Positions 34,111-42,510 of a stretch of 64,000 nt of DNA are shown here, piece by piece. Made by a program: the position numbers and the translations under genes. Positions within the stretch are counted from its first letter, which is position 1. The number at the start of each line of letters is the position of its first letter. The DNA comes from Candidatus Poribacteria bacterium (GTDB lineage Bacteria > Poribacteria > WGA-4E > WGA-3G): positions 62,001-126,000 of the forward strand of contig JAJECN010000056.1 of the NCBI GenBank assembly GCA_022821965.1, written 5' to 3'. The notes under the pieces were generated by a model. The model did no database searches. It was not told where the DNA came from and saw only the letters and a program-made list of their open reading frames with translations.

Positions 34111-34914
34111 GTGGCGAAAGCTCTCTCGCTTGTTGCATACGACGACTTAGAAAGCCAAGTTGGGGCATTGGAAAGGGACGGTTATGTCTATTTCCCCGGT
34201 GTGCTTGATGCCGATGAAATCGCTGAATTGCGTGCAACTATGGATCGGTTACCGGCAATTCCAGCGTCTCATGATCGGGATGAGACACTTGAAAATGGCG
34301 ATGCATTCCTTCACAAACTCATCAGTAACTCGTTTAATCGCGACCCCTTGTATCTCCAATTCCTTGACAAATCACCGGTTATTGAAGTTGTCGAGGCAGC
34401 GCACGGTGAGGATTGCCACTGCATCGGTATGCATTCGTGGCTGACAGGACCGAATCGTCCGGATCAGGGGTTACATACCGATTGGCTGCCAATCTCTTTA
34501 CCGGCAGATGTTCGTTCCGATCCACGCGTCAAAATCCCAATCTTTATCACGACTGCCCATTACTATCTCAATGATATGTACGAGGAATTGGGCCCGACGA
34601 AGTTTGTTCCGGGGAGCCATTTCTCCGGAGGCTCTCCAAACGGAGCAACCGAGTGGAACAATCGAGGCGAAGAGAGTATCCTATGCAATGCGGGAGACGT
34701 AGTGCTTTTTCGTAGTGAAATCTGGCATCGTGGCTCTGCCAATACGAGTGACGAAGTCCGTTACCTCTTGCAGGTACACTATGCGCAGCGGATGATTACC
34801 CAGAAATACCCACCCTATCTGAATAAATTTCAGTTTGATGCATCAATCCTTGCGCAAACGACCCCTCGACAGAGACGGCTCCTCGGCGATCATCGACCGA
34901 GTAATTACGATTGA
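34111..34914 (+). CDS. phytanoyl-CoA dioxygenase family protein, duplicate copy A
   Basis: A 267-aa PhyH protein. Ligands: H122 and D124 in GLHTDWLP, H206 in EIWHRGSANTSD, and R217. PTKFVPGSHFSG is the family strand before the distal ligand. GTG 34111 is chosen as start: AAGGAG lies 8 nt before it, and it aligns exactly with the ATG of the near-identical paralogue at 35630. The two copies are the same length without gaps. It is transcribed with sodC and the second copy. Confidence 0.9.
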   Translation: MAKALSLVAYDDLESQVGALERDGYVYFPGVLDADEIAELRATMDRLPAIPASHDRDETLENGDAFLHKLISNSFNRDPLYLQFLDKSPVIEVVEAAHGEDCHCIGMHSWLTGPNRPDQGLHTDWLPISLPADVRSDPRVKIPIFITTAHYYLNDMYEELGPTKFVPGSHFSGGSPNGATEWNNRGEESILCNAGDVVLFRSEIWHRGSANTSDEVRYLLQVHYAQRMITQKYPPYLNKFQFDASILAQTTPRQRRLLGDHRPSNYD

Positions 34915-34997
34915 AGGGAACGCATAATTTGAGGTGTGTCCTTATTTTTCTTATCAAATTCACGTTAGATTAACAAATTTTAACAAAGGAGCTAACA

Positions 34998-35573
34998 ATG
35001 AAAACGCGTTTAATGTCCATCGGTGCAATGCCCATATTTCTTTTATTGATTAGTATCTCTATCCTATTGGTAGGGTGTGACCGAGCGGACCAACAGGCAG
35101 GGATTCTTCCAATCGCGCCCGCAAACCAAGCGAACGCCATGATTGGTTCATCGAACGACAGTGGTGTAACTGGAATGGCAGTCTTCACACAAAACGGCGA
35201 CCAAATCACATTCACGGTTGAGATTCAGGGTGCATCTCCCGGTCTTCATGCCGTTCATATCCATGAATACGGTGATTGCAGTGCACCCGACGGTACATCC
35301 GCTGGCGGTCACTGGAACCCTACGGATGTTGCGCACGGAAAATGGGGAGAAGGTGAGTTCCATCTTGGAGACATCGGCAATATCACTGTAGGAGAAGATG
35401 GAACGGGTCGTTTTACATTGACGACAGATCTCTGGGAAATCGGCACCGGTTCCGACGTAGATGTTGTCGGTCAAAGTATCATTGTACATGCTGACGCGGA
35501 CGATTTCATCTCACAACCTTCGGGGGCTGCAGGCGCGCGTATCGGGTGCGGTGTCATTGTACTATCGGAATAA
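34998..35573 (+). CDS. sodC: Cu/Zn superoxide dismutase, lipoprotein form
   Basis: A 191-aa protein that dismutates superoxide outside the cytoplasm. The signal peptide ends in a lipobox (LLVGC). The catalytic domain shows copper ligands in HAVHIHEYGDC, the bridging histidine in AGGHWNP, zinc ligands in EFHLGD, and the last copper histidine in IIVHADADDF. ARIGCGVI gives the second disulfide cysteine. AAAGGAG precedes ATG 34998. It is inserted between two duplicate PhyH genes, an unusual placement; oxygenases can leak reactive oxygen, but a functional link is only inference. Confidence 0.94.
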   Translation: MKTRLMSIGAMPIFLLLISISILLVGCDRADQQAGILPIAPANQANAMIGSSNDSGVTGMAVFTQNGDQITFTVEIQGASPGLHAVHIHEYGDCSAPDGTSAGGHWNPTDVAHGKWGEGEFHLGDIGNITVGEDGTGRFTLTTDLWEIGTGSDVDVVGQSIIVHADADDFISQPSGAAGARIGCGVIVLSE

Positions 35574-35629
35574 CTGTAGCAATCCTACTTTCGCTGGCAA
35601 GGAATGTAATACAAGAAGGAGGCATAAAA

Positions 35630-36433
35630 ATGTCGAAAGCCCTCTCACTTGTTGCTTATAACGATTTAGAAAGTCAAGTTGAGGCACTCGAAAGGGATGG
35701 TTATGTCTATTTCCCCAACGTGCTTAATGCTGAAGAGGTTGCCGAATTGCGAGCCACTATGGAGCGGTTGGAGGCGATTCCAGAGTGTTTGGATCGGCAC
35801 CAAATGCCTCAAAATGGCGACGGATTCCTCAACAAAATCATCAATAATTCGTTTAATCGCGATCCCCTGTATCTCCAATTCCTTGACAAATCACCGATTA
35901 TTGAAGTCGCCGAGGCAACGCACGGTGAGGATTGTCATTGCATCGGTATGCAATCTTGGCTGACAGGACCGGGGCGTCCGGATCAGGGGTTACACACGGA
36001 TTGGCTGCCAATTAGTCTACCCGCAGATGTGCGTTCCGATCCACGCGTTGAAGTCCCTATCTTCATCACGACTGCCCATTATTATCTCAACGATATGTAC
36101 GAGGAATTGGGGCCGACGAAGTTTGTGCCGGGCAGCCATTTCTCTGGATGCTCCCCAAACGGAGCAACCGAATGGAACAATCGAGACGAAGAGAGTATCC
36201 TGTGCAATGCGGGTGATGTGGTACTCTTCCGCAGTGAAGTCTGGCATCGGGGTTCTGCAAATACAAGTGACGAAACCCGTTATCTTTTACAGGTACATTA
36301 TGCGCAGCGGATGATTACACAGAAATACCCGCCCTATCTGAATAAATTTCAGTTTGATGAATCGATCCTCGCGCAAGCGAACCCTCAACAGAGAAGGCTC
36401 CTCGGCGATCATCGACCGAGCAATTATGATTGA
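35630..36433 (+). CDS. phytanoyl-CoA dioxygenase family protein, duplicate copy B
   Basis: A 267-aa paralogue of the gene at 34111, highly similar along its whole length at both DNA and protein level. Ligands H122, D124, H206 and R217 are all conserved. The start is ATG 35630 with AAGGAGG upstream; a longer frame from 35546 overlaps sodC and is not needed. Differences gather around residues 50-65 and at isolated positions, so both copies appear under selection. It follows sodC by 56 bp and precedes another, unrelated-in-detail PhyH gene by 30 bp. Confidence 0.9.
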   Translation: MSKALSLVAYNDLESQVEALERDGYVYFPNVLNAEEVAELRATMERLEAIPECLDRHQMPQNGDGFLNKIINNSFNRDPLYLQFLDKSPIIEVAEATHGEDCHCIGMQSWLTGPGRPDQGLHTDWLPISLPADVRSDPRVEVPIFITTAHYYLNDMYEELGPTKFVPGSHFSGCSPNGATEWNNRDEESILCNAGDVVLFRSEVWHRGSANTSDETRYLLQVHYAQRMITQKYPPYLNKFQFDESILAQANPQQRRLLGDHRPSNYD

Positions 36434-36463
36434 AGACCCATATTTTCCATCACCGAAGATGCC

Positions 36464-37282
36464 ATGAATACACAACTTACGAGCGATCAGATTGAATTTT
36501 ATCGTGAAAATGGATTTCTGATTATTGACGATTTCCTGCAAGGTGCCGAGTTGTCATTATGGCAGGATACTGTTGACGAGGCTGTCGCAGAACATGTGAG
36601 CCGTGATGATGCTTTTCACAATCAAAAGGGAGAAGACAATTACTACAAGAATGTCTTCGTTCAGTGCGTTAATTTGTGGAAGATGAGCGATCGGATTAAA
36701 CAGTTGATTCTCAACCCAGAGTTGGGTAGGTTAGCGGCAGACCTCGCTGGCACTTCGGGCGTGCGATTGTATCACGACCACGCGATGGTTAAGCAACCGT
36801 GGGCGAATCCGACGAACTTCCATGTCGATAATCCTTATGATCCGTTTTATTCACATCAAGCAATCATGTTCTGGATAGCGCTTGACGATACAACGGTTCA
36901 GAACGGTTGTCTGTATTTTCTGCCCGGCACACATAAGACGAGCGGCTTTGAGGTCGGTGGAAGTCTCGGACAGGCGGGTGTCGGCGAACTGTTCCGCGAA
37001 TATCCAGAGTGGGCGGAGATTGAACCCTACGCCGCTGAGATGAAAGCGGGAGCTGGTGTGTTTATCAGTGGGATGGTCGCACATGCGGCGGGACCGAATA
37101 TGACGACCCACCCTCGCCGTGCATTTGCGATGCTCTTTATGCCGGAGGATGCCACATTCAATGGAAAAAAGAGTGCCCTGCCCGATGAAGTGTTTGAGAA
37201 AGTTAAGATCGGCGACGTGTTAGCAGACGATGAGCATTTGCCATTAGTTTTCTCATATCAAAATGGTGGTTTGCTGTCATAA
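36464..37282 (+). CDS. phytanoyl-CoA dioxygenase family protein
   Basis: A 272-aa PhyH protein of a different subgroup from its two neighbours. Ligands H120 and D122 in NFHVDNPYDP, H207 in MVAHAAGPN, and R218 or R219. CLYFLPGTHKTSG gives the family strand. The long N-terminal helix with DQIEFYRENGFLIIDDFL is typical. It ends a run of four same-strand genes (PhyH, sodC, PhyH, PhyH) that look like one operon. Confidence 0.9.
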   Translation: MNTQLTSDQIEFYRENGFLIIDDFLQGAELSLWQDTVDEAVAEHVSRDDAFHNQKGEDNYYKNVFVQCVNLWKMSDRIKQLILNPELGRLAADLAGTSGVRLYHDHAMVKQPWANPTNFHVDNPYDPFYSHQAIMFWIALDDTTVQNGCLYFLPGTHKTSGFEVGGSLGQAGVGELFREYPEWAEIEPYAAEMKAGAGVFISGMVAHAAGPNMTTHPRRAFAMLFMPEDATFNGKKSALPDEVFEKVKIGDVLADDEHLPLVFSYQNGGLLS

Positions 37283-37298
37283 ATATGTGCTTAGGTTC

Positions 37299-37357
37299 GT
37301 AGTAGGGCGATTCATCGTCCGTAAAACCTACAAACGCGCAATGAATTGCGCTACTAC
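37299..37357. repeat. imperfect 17-bp palindrome
   Basis: GTAGTAGGGCGATTCAT (37299-37315) pairs with ATGAATTGCGCTACTAC (37341-37357) at 15 of 17 positions. It follows a PhyH gene by 16 bp. It could end transcription, but the arms also look like a dispersed intergenic repeat. Confidence 0.55.
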
Positions 37358-37492
37358 AAACCCAAAATTACGTCCCACCCTCAGTCAATTAAGCAATTAA
37401 GGACCGAAACTTGAATTTGACCGCTGTTAATCAGCCTTTTTCAACCGAGGCTTTTTTTATTTCTGGGTCAGGATTTCCAAAACGGATCCGAA

Positions 37493-39415
37493 ATGCCGCA
37501 CACGAAACCTACCATATCCTCATCCAAATCATCCTCATCAATCGGCTGGCGGTCTATAGCCATTGGACTTCTTCTCATCCCCATCAATTGTTATTGGATT
37601 ACCTATATTGAACTCGTCCAATACTCCGCGCAGCCCACGATCGTCTCGCTTATTTTCACGGTTGTTTTCAACGTCCTGGTGTTGATAGGACTCAACCAAA
37701 TATTCAAGCGGTTTCTGCCTCGGTTCGCACTATCTCAAGGTGAACTCCTTGTCATCTATGTCATGTTATCCGTTGCATCCGCCACGGCGGGACACAGCAT
37801 GATGGAGATTTTGATTTCCACGTTGGGACACGCTTTCTGGTTCGCAACGCCAGAAAACGATTGGAAAGACCTGTTTTGGCGGTATATTCCGAGATGGCTT
37901 GCCGTAGCGGACAAAGACGTTCTTTCGGGCTACTACGAGGGGGATTCTACACTGCACACAAGGCAGCACCTGTTGGGCTGGCTAACACCTGTGATGAATT
38001 GGTTCGGCTTTCTTTTTGCGCTGCTTTTTGTGATGGTTTGCATCACGCTTATTGTGCGGAAACCGTGGACGGAAGACGAGAAACTGGCATATCCGATTAT
38101 CCAACTTCCAGCGCGAATGACAAGCGAGGGGTTCTTCACGAATCGGCTAATGTGGATCGCTTTCGGGCTTGTGGCGATTTTCGACATTATTAACGGCTTG
38201 CACCACATTTTTCCTGCGATACCCTCCGTATTCGAGAAGGAATACCGTTTCAGGTTCACAGAGAAACCCTTTTCCGCAATGGGGTGGCTGAGGTTGGGGA
38301 TTTACCCTTTTGTTTTAGGTATCGGGTTTCTGATTCCGTTGGATTTGCTGTTTTCGAGCTGGTTTTTCTTTTGGGTGTGGAAGGGGCAACAGCTCATCGG
38401 AAGCGTCGCGGGTTTAGAAGGGACGGGCTATCCTTATATCAACTATCAGGGATTTGGTGCCTATATGGGCATCTTTCTAATTGCGGTTTGGAGGGGCAGA
38501 AAATACCTGAAAAATTTATTCGGAACAAAAGTCGATGCTACGTCCACGCGAGATGAACCTATGTCGCACCGGCCCCTTATTCTCGCGTTTATTGCTGGTA
38601 TCGCGTTTCTGATCTTTTTTTGTTTGAGGGCGGGGATGTCCCTCTGGGCGATTCTTGTTTTCTTTGGACTCTATTTTGCCTTCTCCACGGCGGTTTCCCG
38701 GATGCGTGCTGAACTTGGATCGCCAATGCACGACTTACACTATACGGGACCGGAACGGATCATGGTTGCCGCTGTAGGTACCCGTCGGTTGGGACCGAAT
38801 AATCTTTCGATGTTCTCTTTTTTCTGGTTTTTTACGCGCACCTTCGATTCCCATCCGATGCCCCACCAACTTGAAGGATTCAAACTTGCCTCAACTTCAA
38901 GCATCCGCAGCCGTTTTATGCTGTTTGCGATCCTTGCTGCGTTGTTCGTTGGCATTCTCGCGCAATTTTGGGCACTTATATCCATCCCTTACCGACTCGG
39001 TGCTTTGCACGAGATGTCTCGCGTGCCAATCATATATGGGTCTGAACCGTGGCGGAATTTGCAGAATTGGTTAACACATCCGCTTTCCCCCGACTATTGG
39101 GCGTTAGGATTCACCGGAATTGGCTTACTTTTCTCGCTTTTTCTTATGCTGATGCGGATGAAATTTTTCTGGTTCCCTTTTCATCCGGCAGCGTATGCCG
39201 CCGTGTGTGGAAGTTGGGCGGTCAATTACATCTGGTTTACGCTGTTGGTGGCGTGGGGACTGAAATTGATTCTGTTGAAATACGGCGGGAGAAATGCACA
39301 TCGAAAGGCGATGCCGTTTTTTCTGGGGTTGATATTGGGGCAATTTACCGTTGGGAGTCTGTGGACAATATTGGGCATGATGTTTAATATACCGACTTAT
39401 GGGATTTGGCCGTAG
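37493..39415 (+). CDS. DUF6785-type multi-pass membrane protein, second paralogue
   Basis: A 640-aa integral membrane protein with many hydrophobic segments. It shares ordered motifs with the protein at 16934: RFALSQGELLVIYVML, ATPENDWKDLFWRYIPRWL, EKLAYPIIQLPAR, PYRLGALH, and FFWFPFHPAAYAAV near the end, then KYGGRNAHRKAMPFFLGLILG. A transport role is plausible but unproven. ATG 37493 has no strong ribosome site. It lies directly downstream of the PhyH-sodC run, as its paralogue lies next to a sulfatase and close to a tandem PhyH gene. Confidence 0.72.
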   Translation: MPHTKPTISSSKSSSSIGWRSIAIGLLLIPINCYWITYIELVQYSAQPTIVSLIFTVVFNVLVLIGLNQIFKRFLPRFALSQGELLVIYVMLSVASATAGHSMMEILISTLGHAFWFATPENDWKDLFWRYIPRWLAVADKDVLSGYYEGDSTLHTRQHLLGWLTPVMNWFGFLFALLFVMVCITLIVRKPWTEDEKLAYPIIQLPARMTSEGFFTNRLMWIAFGLVAIFDIINGLHHIFPAIPSVFEKEYRFRFTEKPFSAMGWLRLGIYPFVLGIGFLIPLDLLFSSWFFFWVWKGQQLIGSVAGLEGTGYPYINYQGFGAYMGIFLIAVWRGRKYLKNLFGTKVDATSTRDEPMSHRPLILAFIAGIAFLIFFCLRAGMSLWAILVFFGLYFAFSTAVSRMRAELGSPMHDLHYTGPERIMVAAVGTRRLGPNNLSMFSFFWFFTRTFDSHPMPHQLEGFKLASTSSIRSRFMLFAILAALFVGILAQFWALISIPYRLGALHEMSRVPIIYGSEPWRNLQNWLTHPLSPDYWALGFTGIGLLFSLFLMLMRMKFFWFPFHPAAYAAVCGSWAVNYIWFTLLVAWGLKLILLKYGGRNAHRKAMPFFLGLILGQFTVGSLWTILGMMFNIPTYGIWP

Positions 39416-39451
39416 TACCGTGTCGTCGTATTTTGTTGTTTTGTAGAACTA

Positions 39452-39595
39452 ACTATGGTAGATTTTAGAATTATTTGGACACGACGGATGATCGTCCAAC
39501 CCCCCTAACCCCCCTTATCAGGGGGGAATTCCGAGGCACTACTAACGGTGGCGCTGCTCATAAATGTTTGCTTATTTACATAATTCACCATAATC
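39452..39595. repeat. MITE-like palindromic element, possible copy 3
   Basis: CTATGGTAGATT on the left and AATTCACCATAAT on the right make imperfect inverted ends. The core has CCCCCC-TTATCA-GGGGGG (39509-39526), like the inner hairpin at 27055-27071. It fills most of the gap before the enolase-superfamily gene. Confidence 0.5.
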
Positions 39596-39615
39596 CGAAC
39601 GGAGGTAAAAGTAGA

Positions 39616-40743
39616 ATGAAAATACAAAAAATCCAAGCGTTTCCACTTGCCTATCCGGAACCACACTACAAAGGTATCGAACGTTACATCACGCTCGCTC
39701 GCGTGGAGAGCGACGACGGTCTTGTGGGTTGGGGAGAGTGTATCTCACAATTTCGAGAAGCAACACTCGCAACAAAGATAATCATTGAGCAGGGATTTGC
39801 ACCGATGCTTACCGGTGAAGATGCATTGGATGTGGAACGACACTGGCAAAAAATGCTCGACCACATCTGGTGGTATGGTCCCGAAGGCATCGCGGCATTC
39901 GCTGTCAGTGCCGTAGATATGGCGTTGTGGGACTTAAAGGGACATGCACTTGGTTTACCTGTTTGCAAACTCCTTGGGGGTCAACTACACGACAAGATTG
40001 TCGCGATGGCATCAATCATCTTTGATATGGAAGACCTGGACTGGACGCTCAACGAATTCCGGTGGTTGCGAGAGCAGAACTACCGCGTTGTCAAAGGCGG
40101 TTGGGGGATGCGCCCAGAGGCGGTATTCGGTCTCGACCGCCAGCGTGACATTGAGATGGTGCGTCGCGTGCGTGAGGTCATCGGAGACGAACTTGAGTTG
40201 GTCGTTGATACACCTGGGCACCGTCGCGTTTGGGATGTCCCGACAGCCATTCAACGCTTCCGAGATCTCGAACCCTATCGGCTCAAATGGATTGAGCAAC
40301 CGCTACCGCCCGATAACTTTGAAGCGTACGCCCAGCTGCGATCAGCGGTTATGACACCCATCGGGACAGGTGAAGATGAATGGGATGTTGAGAGTTACAA
40401 ACGGCTCATCCAGTCTGGCGGTGTCGATATCGTACAAATTGATCCGGGACGTTGCCACGGACTCACGGGTAGCCGACATGTCATCAAACTCATTGAGGCA
40501 GAGAGTCTACAGTTCAGTGCGCATACATGGAGCAGTGCTCTAAACACCGCTGCGAGTTTGCACATGTTAGCGATTTCAGCGCATGCCGATTGTGCGGATT
40601 TCAAGCCCCACGAATCCCCAATGCAGCATGAATTGGTCAGCGATCCATGGGTACAAGAAGACGGCTATATCGCCATCCGCGACACACCGGGATTGGGGGT
40701 CACGGTGCGAGAAGATGTTGTGGAAAAATATCTGTTCGGATAG
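39616..40743 (+). CDS. mandelate racemase / muconate lactonizing enzyme family protein
   Basis: A 375-aa enolase-superfamily enzyme. The N-terminal capping domain is followed by the barrel with a lysine in RVVKGGWGM, metal ligands D in LVVDTPGHRRVW, E in KWIEQPLPP, E in TGEDEWD, and the catalytic histidine in SAHTWSS. It probably dehydrates or racemises a sugar acid. ATG 39616 has GGAGG upstream; the frame extends further but runs through the repeat element. Specificity cannot be assigned. Confidence 0.88.
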   Translation: MKIQKIQAFPLAYPEPHYKGIERYITLARVESDDGLVGWGECISQFREATLATKIIIEQGFAPMLTGEDALDVERHWQKMLDHIWWYGPEGIAAFAVSAVDMALWDLKGHALGLPVCKLLGGQLHDKIVAMASIIFDMEDLDWTLNEFRWLREQNYRVVKGGWGMRPEAVFGLDRQRDIEMVRRVREVIGDELELVVDTPGHRRVWDVPTAIQRFRDLEPYRLKWIEQPLPPDNFEAYAQLRSAVMTPIGTGEDEWDVESYKRLIQSGGVDIVQIDPGRCHGLTGSRHVIKLIEAESLQFSAHTWSSALNTAASLHMLAISAHADCADFKPHESPMQHELVSDPWVQEDGYIAIRDTPGLGVTVREDVVEKYLFG

Positions 40744-40757
40744 CAGTCCACTGCTGT

Positions 40758-40806
40758 GGAAGCACGGATGACGAACCATTTTGGGGTTAAGTGATTTCGT
40801 GCTTCC
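40758..40806. terminator. bidirectional terminator-like hairpin
   Basis: GGAAGCACG (40758-40766) and CGTGCTTCC (40798-40806) form a perfect 9-bp stem between two convergent genes, with T-runs on the right. Confidence 0.55.
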
Positions 40807-40815
40807 CTTTGTTAA

Positions 40816-41289
40816 CTAAGGTTTCAATACACGCGCGTCATTAAATCTATCCATTAAGTAAGCCACACCGTCCCCCTCAGATATACCTAAGACAATCCTT
40901 GCTTTTCCATCAGGCGCGAAAAGTGAGAGTACCCCGCCGCCCTCATTAACCATGAGAGAAGCACCGGTTTTCTCCTTCGACCCCTGCGTTGTCACAACGC
41001 CATTTCCTTCCGCAACCAAAAGAGAAGCGGCACCCATCCCTTTTGGACCATAAGTTACCACACGTCCACCCTCTCTGTCCCAAGAGATATGAACTCGCGG
41101 ATGCATGCCATTACCCATTACCGTTATATCCTTACGCACGATTAGCTCTCGGACGGTCAGTTTATCAAACGTTTCAGACCCAAATTGTGCTTCAGTATTG
41201 CTGTTCATGTTTCCGATCATAAAACCAGCGAGGGTCAGCAATCCCCCTAAAAACATATATTTCAACTTTTCACGCAATCTAAACTTCAT
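40816..41289 (-). CDS. membrane-anchored hypothetical protein with Gly-rich beta repeats
   Basis: A 157-aa protein. A single N-terminal hydrophobic segment (MFLGGLLTLAGFMIGNMNSN) suggests a signal anchor. The rest is built of repeated short strands separated by glycine pairs (SLLVAEGNGVVTTQG, SLMVNEGGGVLSLF, RIVLGISEGDGVAYLMD), as in a small beta-solenoid. No enzyme motif is visible. It lies between two convergent genes and shares strand with the alcohol dehydrogenase upstream. Confidence 0.6.
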   Translation of the reverse strand: MKFRLREKLKYMFLGGLLTLAGFMIGNMNSNTEAQFGSETFDKLTVRELIVRKDITVMGNGMHPRVHISWDREGGRVVTYGPKGMGAASLLVAEGNGVVTTQGSKEKTGASLMVNEGGGVLSLFAPDGKARIVLGISEGDGVAYLMDRFNDARVLKP

Positions 41290-41317
41290 TGAATTCTCCT
41301 TTTCAACTGTGGCTCCA

Positions 41318-42247
41318 TCACATCGCTTTCACGACCCCTTTGATGTAGCTGCTGTCTTCACCCGTTGCTTCCTTGAGAATTCTCGGATAATCCTCAAGCG
41401 AGACGATGTGCGTTATGAGGGGTTTTAGGTCAATGATACCGCGCTCAAGGAATCGTATGGCTGGCGGGAACGGATCCCGAATCTTTGCACCGGGCGACGA
41501 ACTCACCAAATTAAACGCGCCGCCGTGCCATGCGGCACCGTTGAACGTTACTTCCTCGCGAATACAACCGAAAAGATTGATGTGTCCACCTTGGCGCACA
41601 ATTTTGGTCGCGAGATTTAACCCTGCAGCCTTGCCAGAGCAGTCAAACACCACGTCAATTGGGCGTGACCTTAGTTCGGATATCAGCTCAGAGGTATCAA
41701 TTTCCTTCGGATTATATGTGAGTTGAGCACCCTGCGATTTTGCCAGTTTCAGACGTTTCTCAACGAGATCAATGGCGATAAGGTCATTGGTGTAGAATCG
41801 GCTCAATGCCTGAACGAACATAAGCCCCATAAAACCACATCCGATAATTGCAACGTTGTCGGCAGGTCGTAAGGGCGCGTTGTCGAGACCTGTTACAACG
41901 CATGAAACCGGCTCAACAAGCCAGTATTCGTCCGCAATATCCGATTCTGGGAGGACATATAGGTCTTCAGTTGAGCAGTTCTTGATACCATCGAATCCCA
42001 ATTCTACGCTCGCAACACGCATCCCTTCCTCAATATCTTGGACGCCGCTCCCAACTTTTGTGACATAACCAACACCTTCATGACCGGGAGGGGCATAACC
42101 ACCGTCCCGAAAGGTCGCTAAATCCCATGCACAGATGCCACACGCGGCATGCTGAACTTGTACTTCACCGGTCTGCGGAGCGGACACATCAATATCAATA
42201 ATCTCGACTCCACCGTTTTCTCCATACCTAACCGTTTGCGTTTTCAT
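41318..42247 (-). CDS. zinc-type alcohol/polyol dehydrogenase family protein
   Basis: A 309-aa medium-chain dehydrogenase. It keeps the catalytic-zinc segment (ACGICAWDLATF with GHEGVGYV) and the Rossmann motif VAIIGCGFMGLMFVQALSRF. The lobe with four structural-zinc cysteines is missing, which explains its short length. It likely oxidises a sugar alcohol or sugar acid with NAD(P). ATG 42247 is used; the codon before it is TTG. An extended -10 promoter lies at 42292-42300. Confidence 0.85.
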   Translation of the reverse strand: MKTQTVRYGENGGVEIIDIDVSAPQTGEVQVQHAACGICAWDLATFRDGGYAPPGHEGVGYVTKVGSGVQDIEEGMRVASVELGFDGIKNCSTEDLYVLPESDIADEYWLVEPVSCVVTGLDNAPLRPADNVAIIGCGFMGLMFVQALSRFYTNDLIAIDLVEKRLKLAKSQGAQLTYNPKEIDTSELISELRSRPIDVVFDCSGKAAGLNLATKIVRQGGHINLFGCIREEVTFNGAAWHGGAFNLVSSSPGAKIRDPFPPAIRFLERGIIDLKPLITHIVSLEDYPRILKEATGEDSSYIKGVVKAM

Positions 42248-42291
42248 CAATGTACGCCCTCCCTTACATTAGCGAACGATGCTTTCTCCAG

Positions 42292-42300
42292 ATTATAGCA
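42292..42300 (-). promoter_or_regulatory. extended -10 promoter of the dehydrogenase gene
   Basis: On the minus strand TGC-TATAAT is an extended -10 element, about 45 nt before ATG 42247. No good -35 was seen. The rest of 42251-42510 has no gene. Confidence 0.45.
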
Positions 42301-42510
42301 TGCATTGGAGAGATATGGACGATTTTTTGTGTTACTCGTATGTACTGCTATTTGCTTTGTCCTCACTATTAGGAGATTCGGAGAAATAAGGAAATGGACT
42401 AACTTGCATACGGATATTTGTTGTTTTTAGGTTTCTGCTTTGTGGTGTAGTGATTTAACAGAGTTGCCCCCGATTATAGAATGCTATCAATTAATATATG
42501 ATTCTACCCA

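Noticed and set aside
35546-35629. N-terminal extension of the second duplicate PhyH gene
   Set aside because: It overlaps the sodC end in another frame and has no counterpart in copy A; ATG 35630 has AAGGAGG.
39475-39615. N-terminal extension of the enolase-superfamily protein
   Set aside because: The extra codons come from the MITE-like repeat; ATG 39616 with GGAGG is the normal start.
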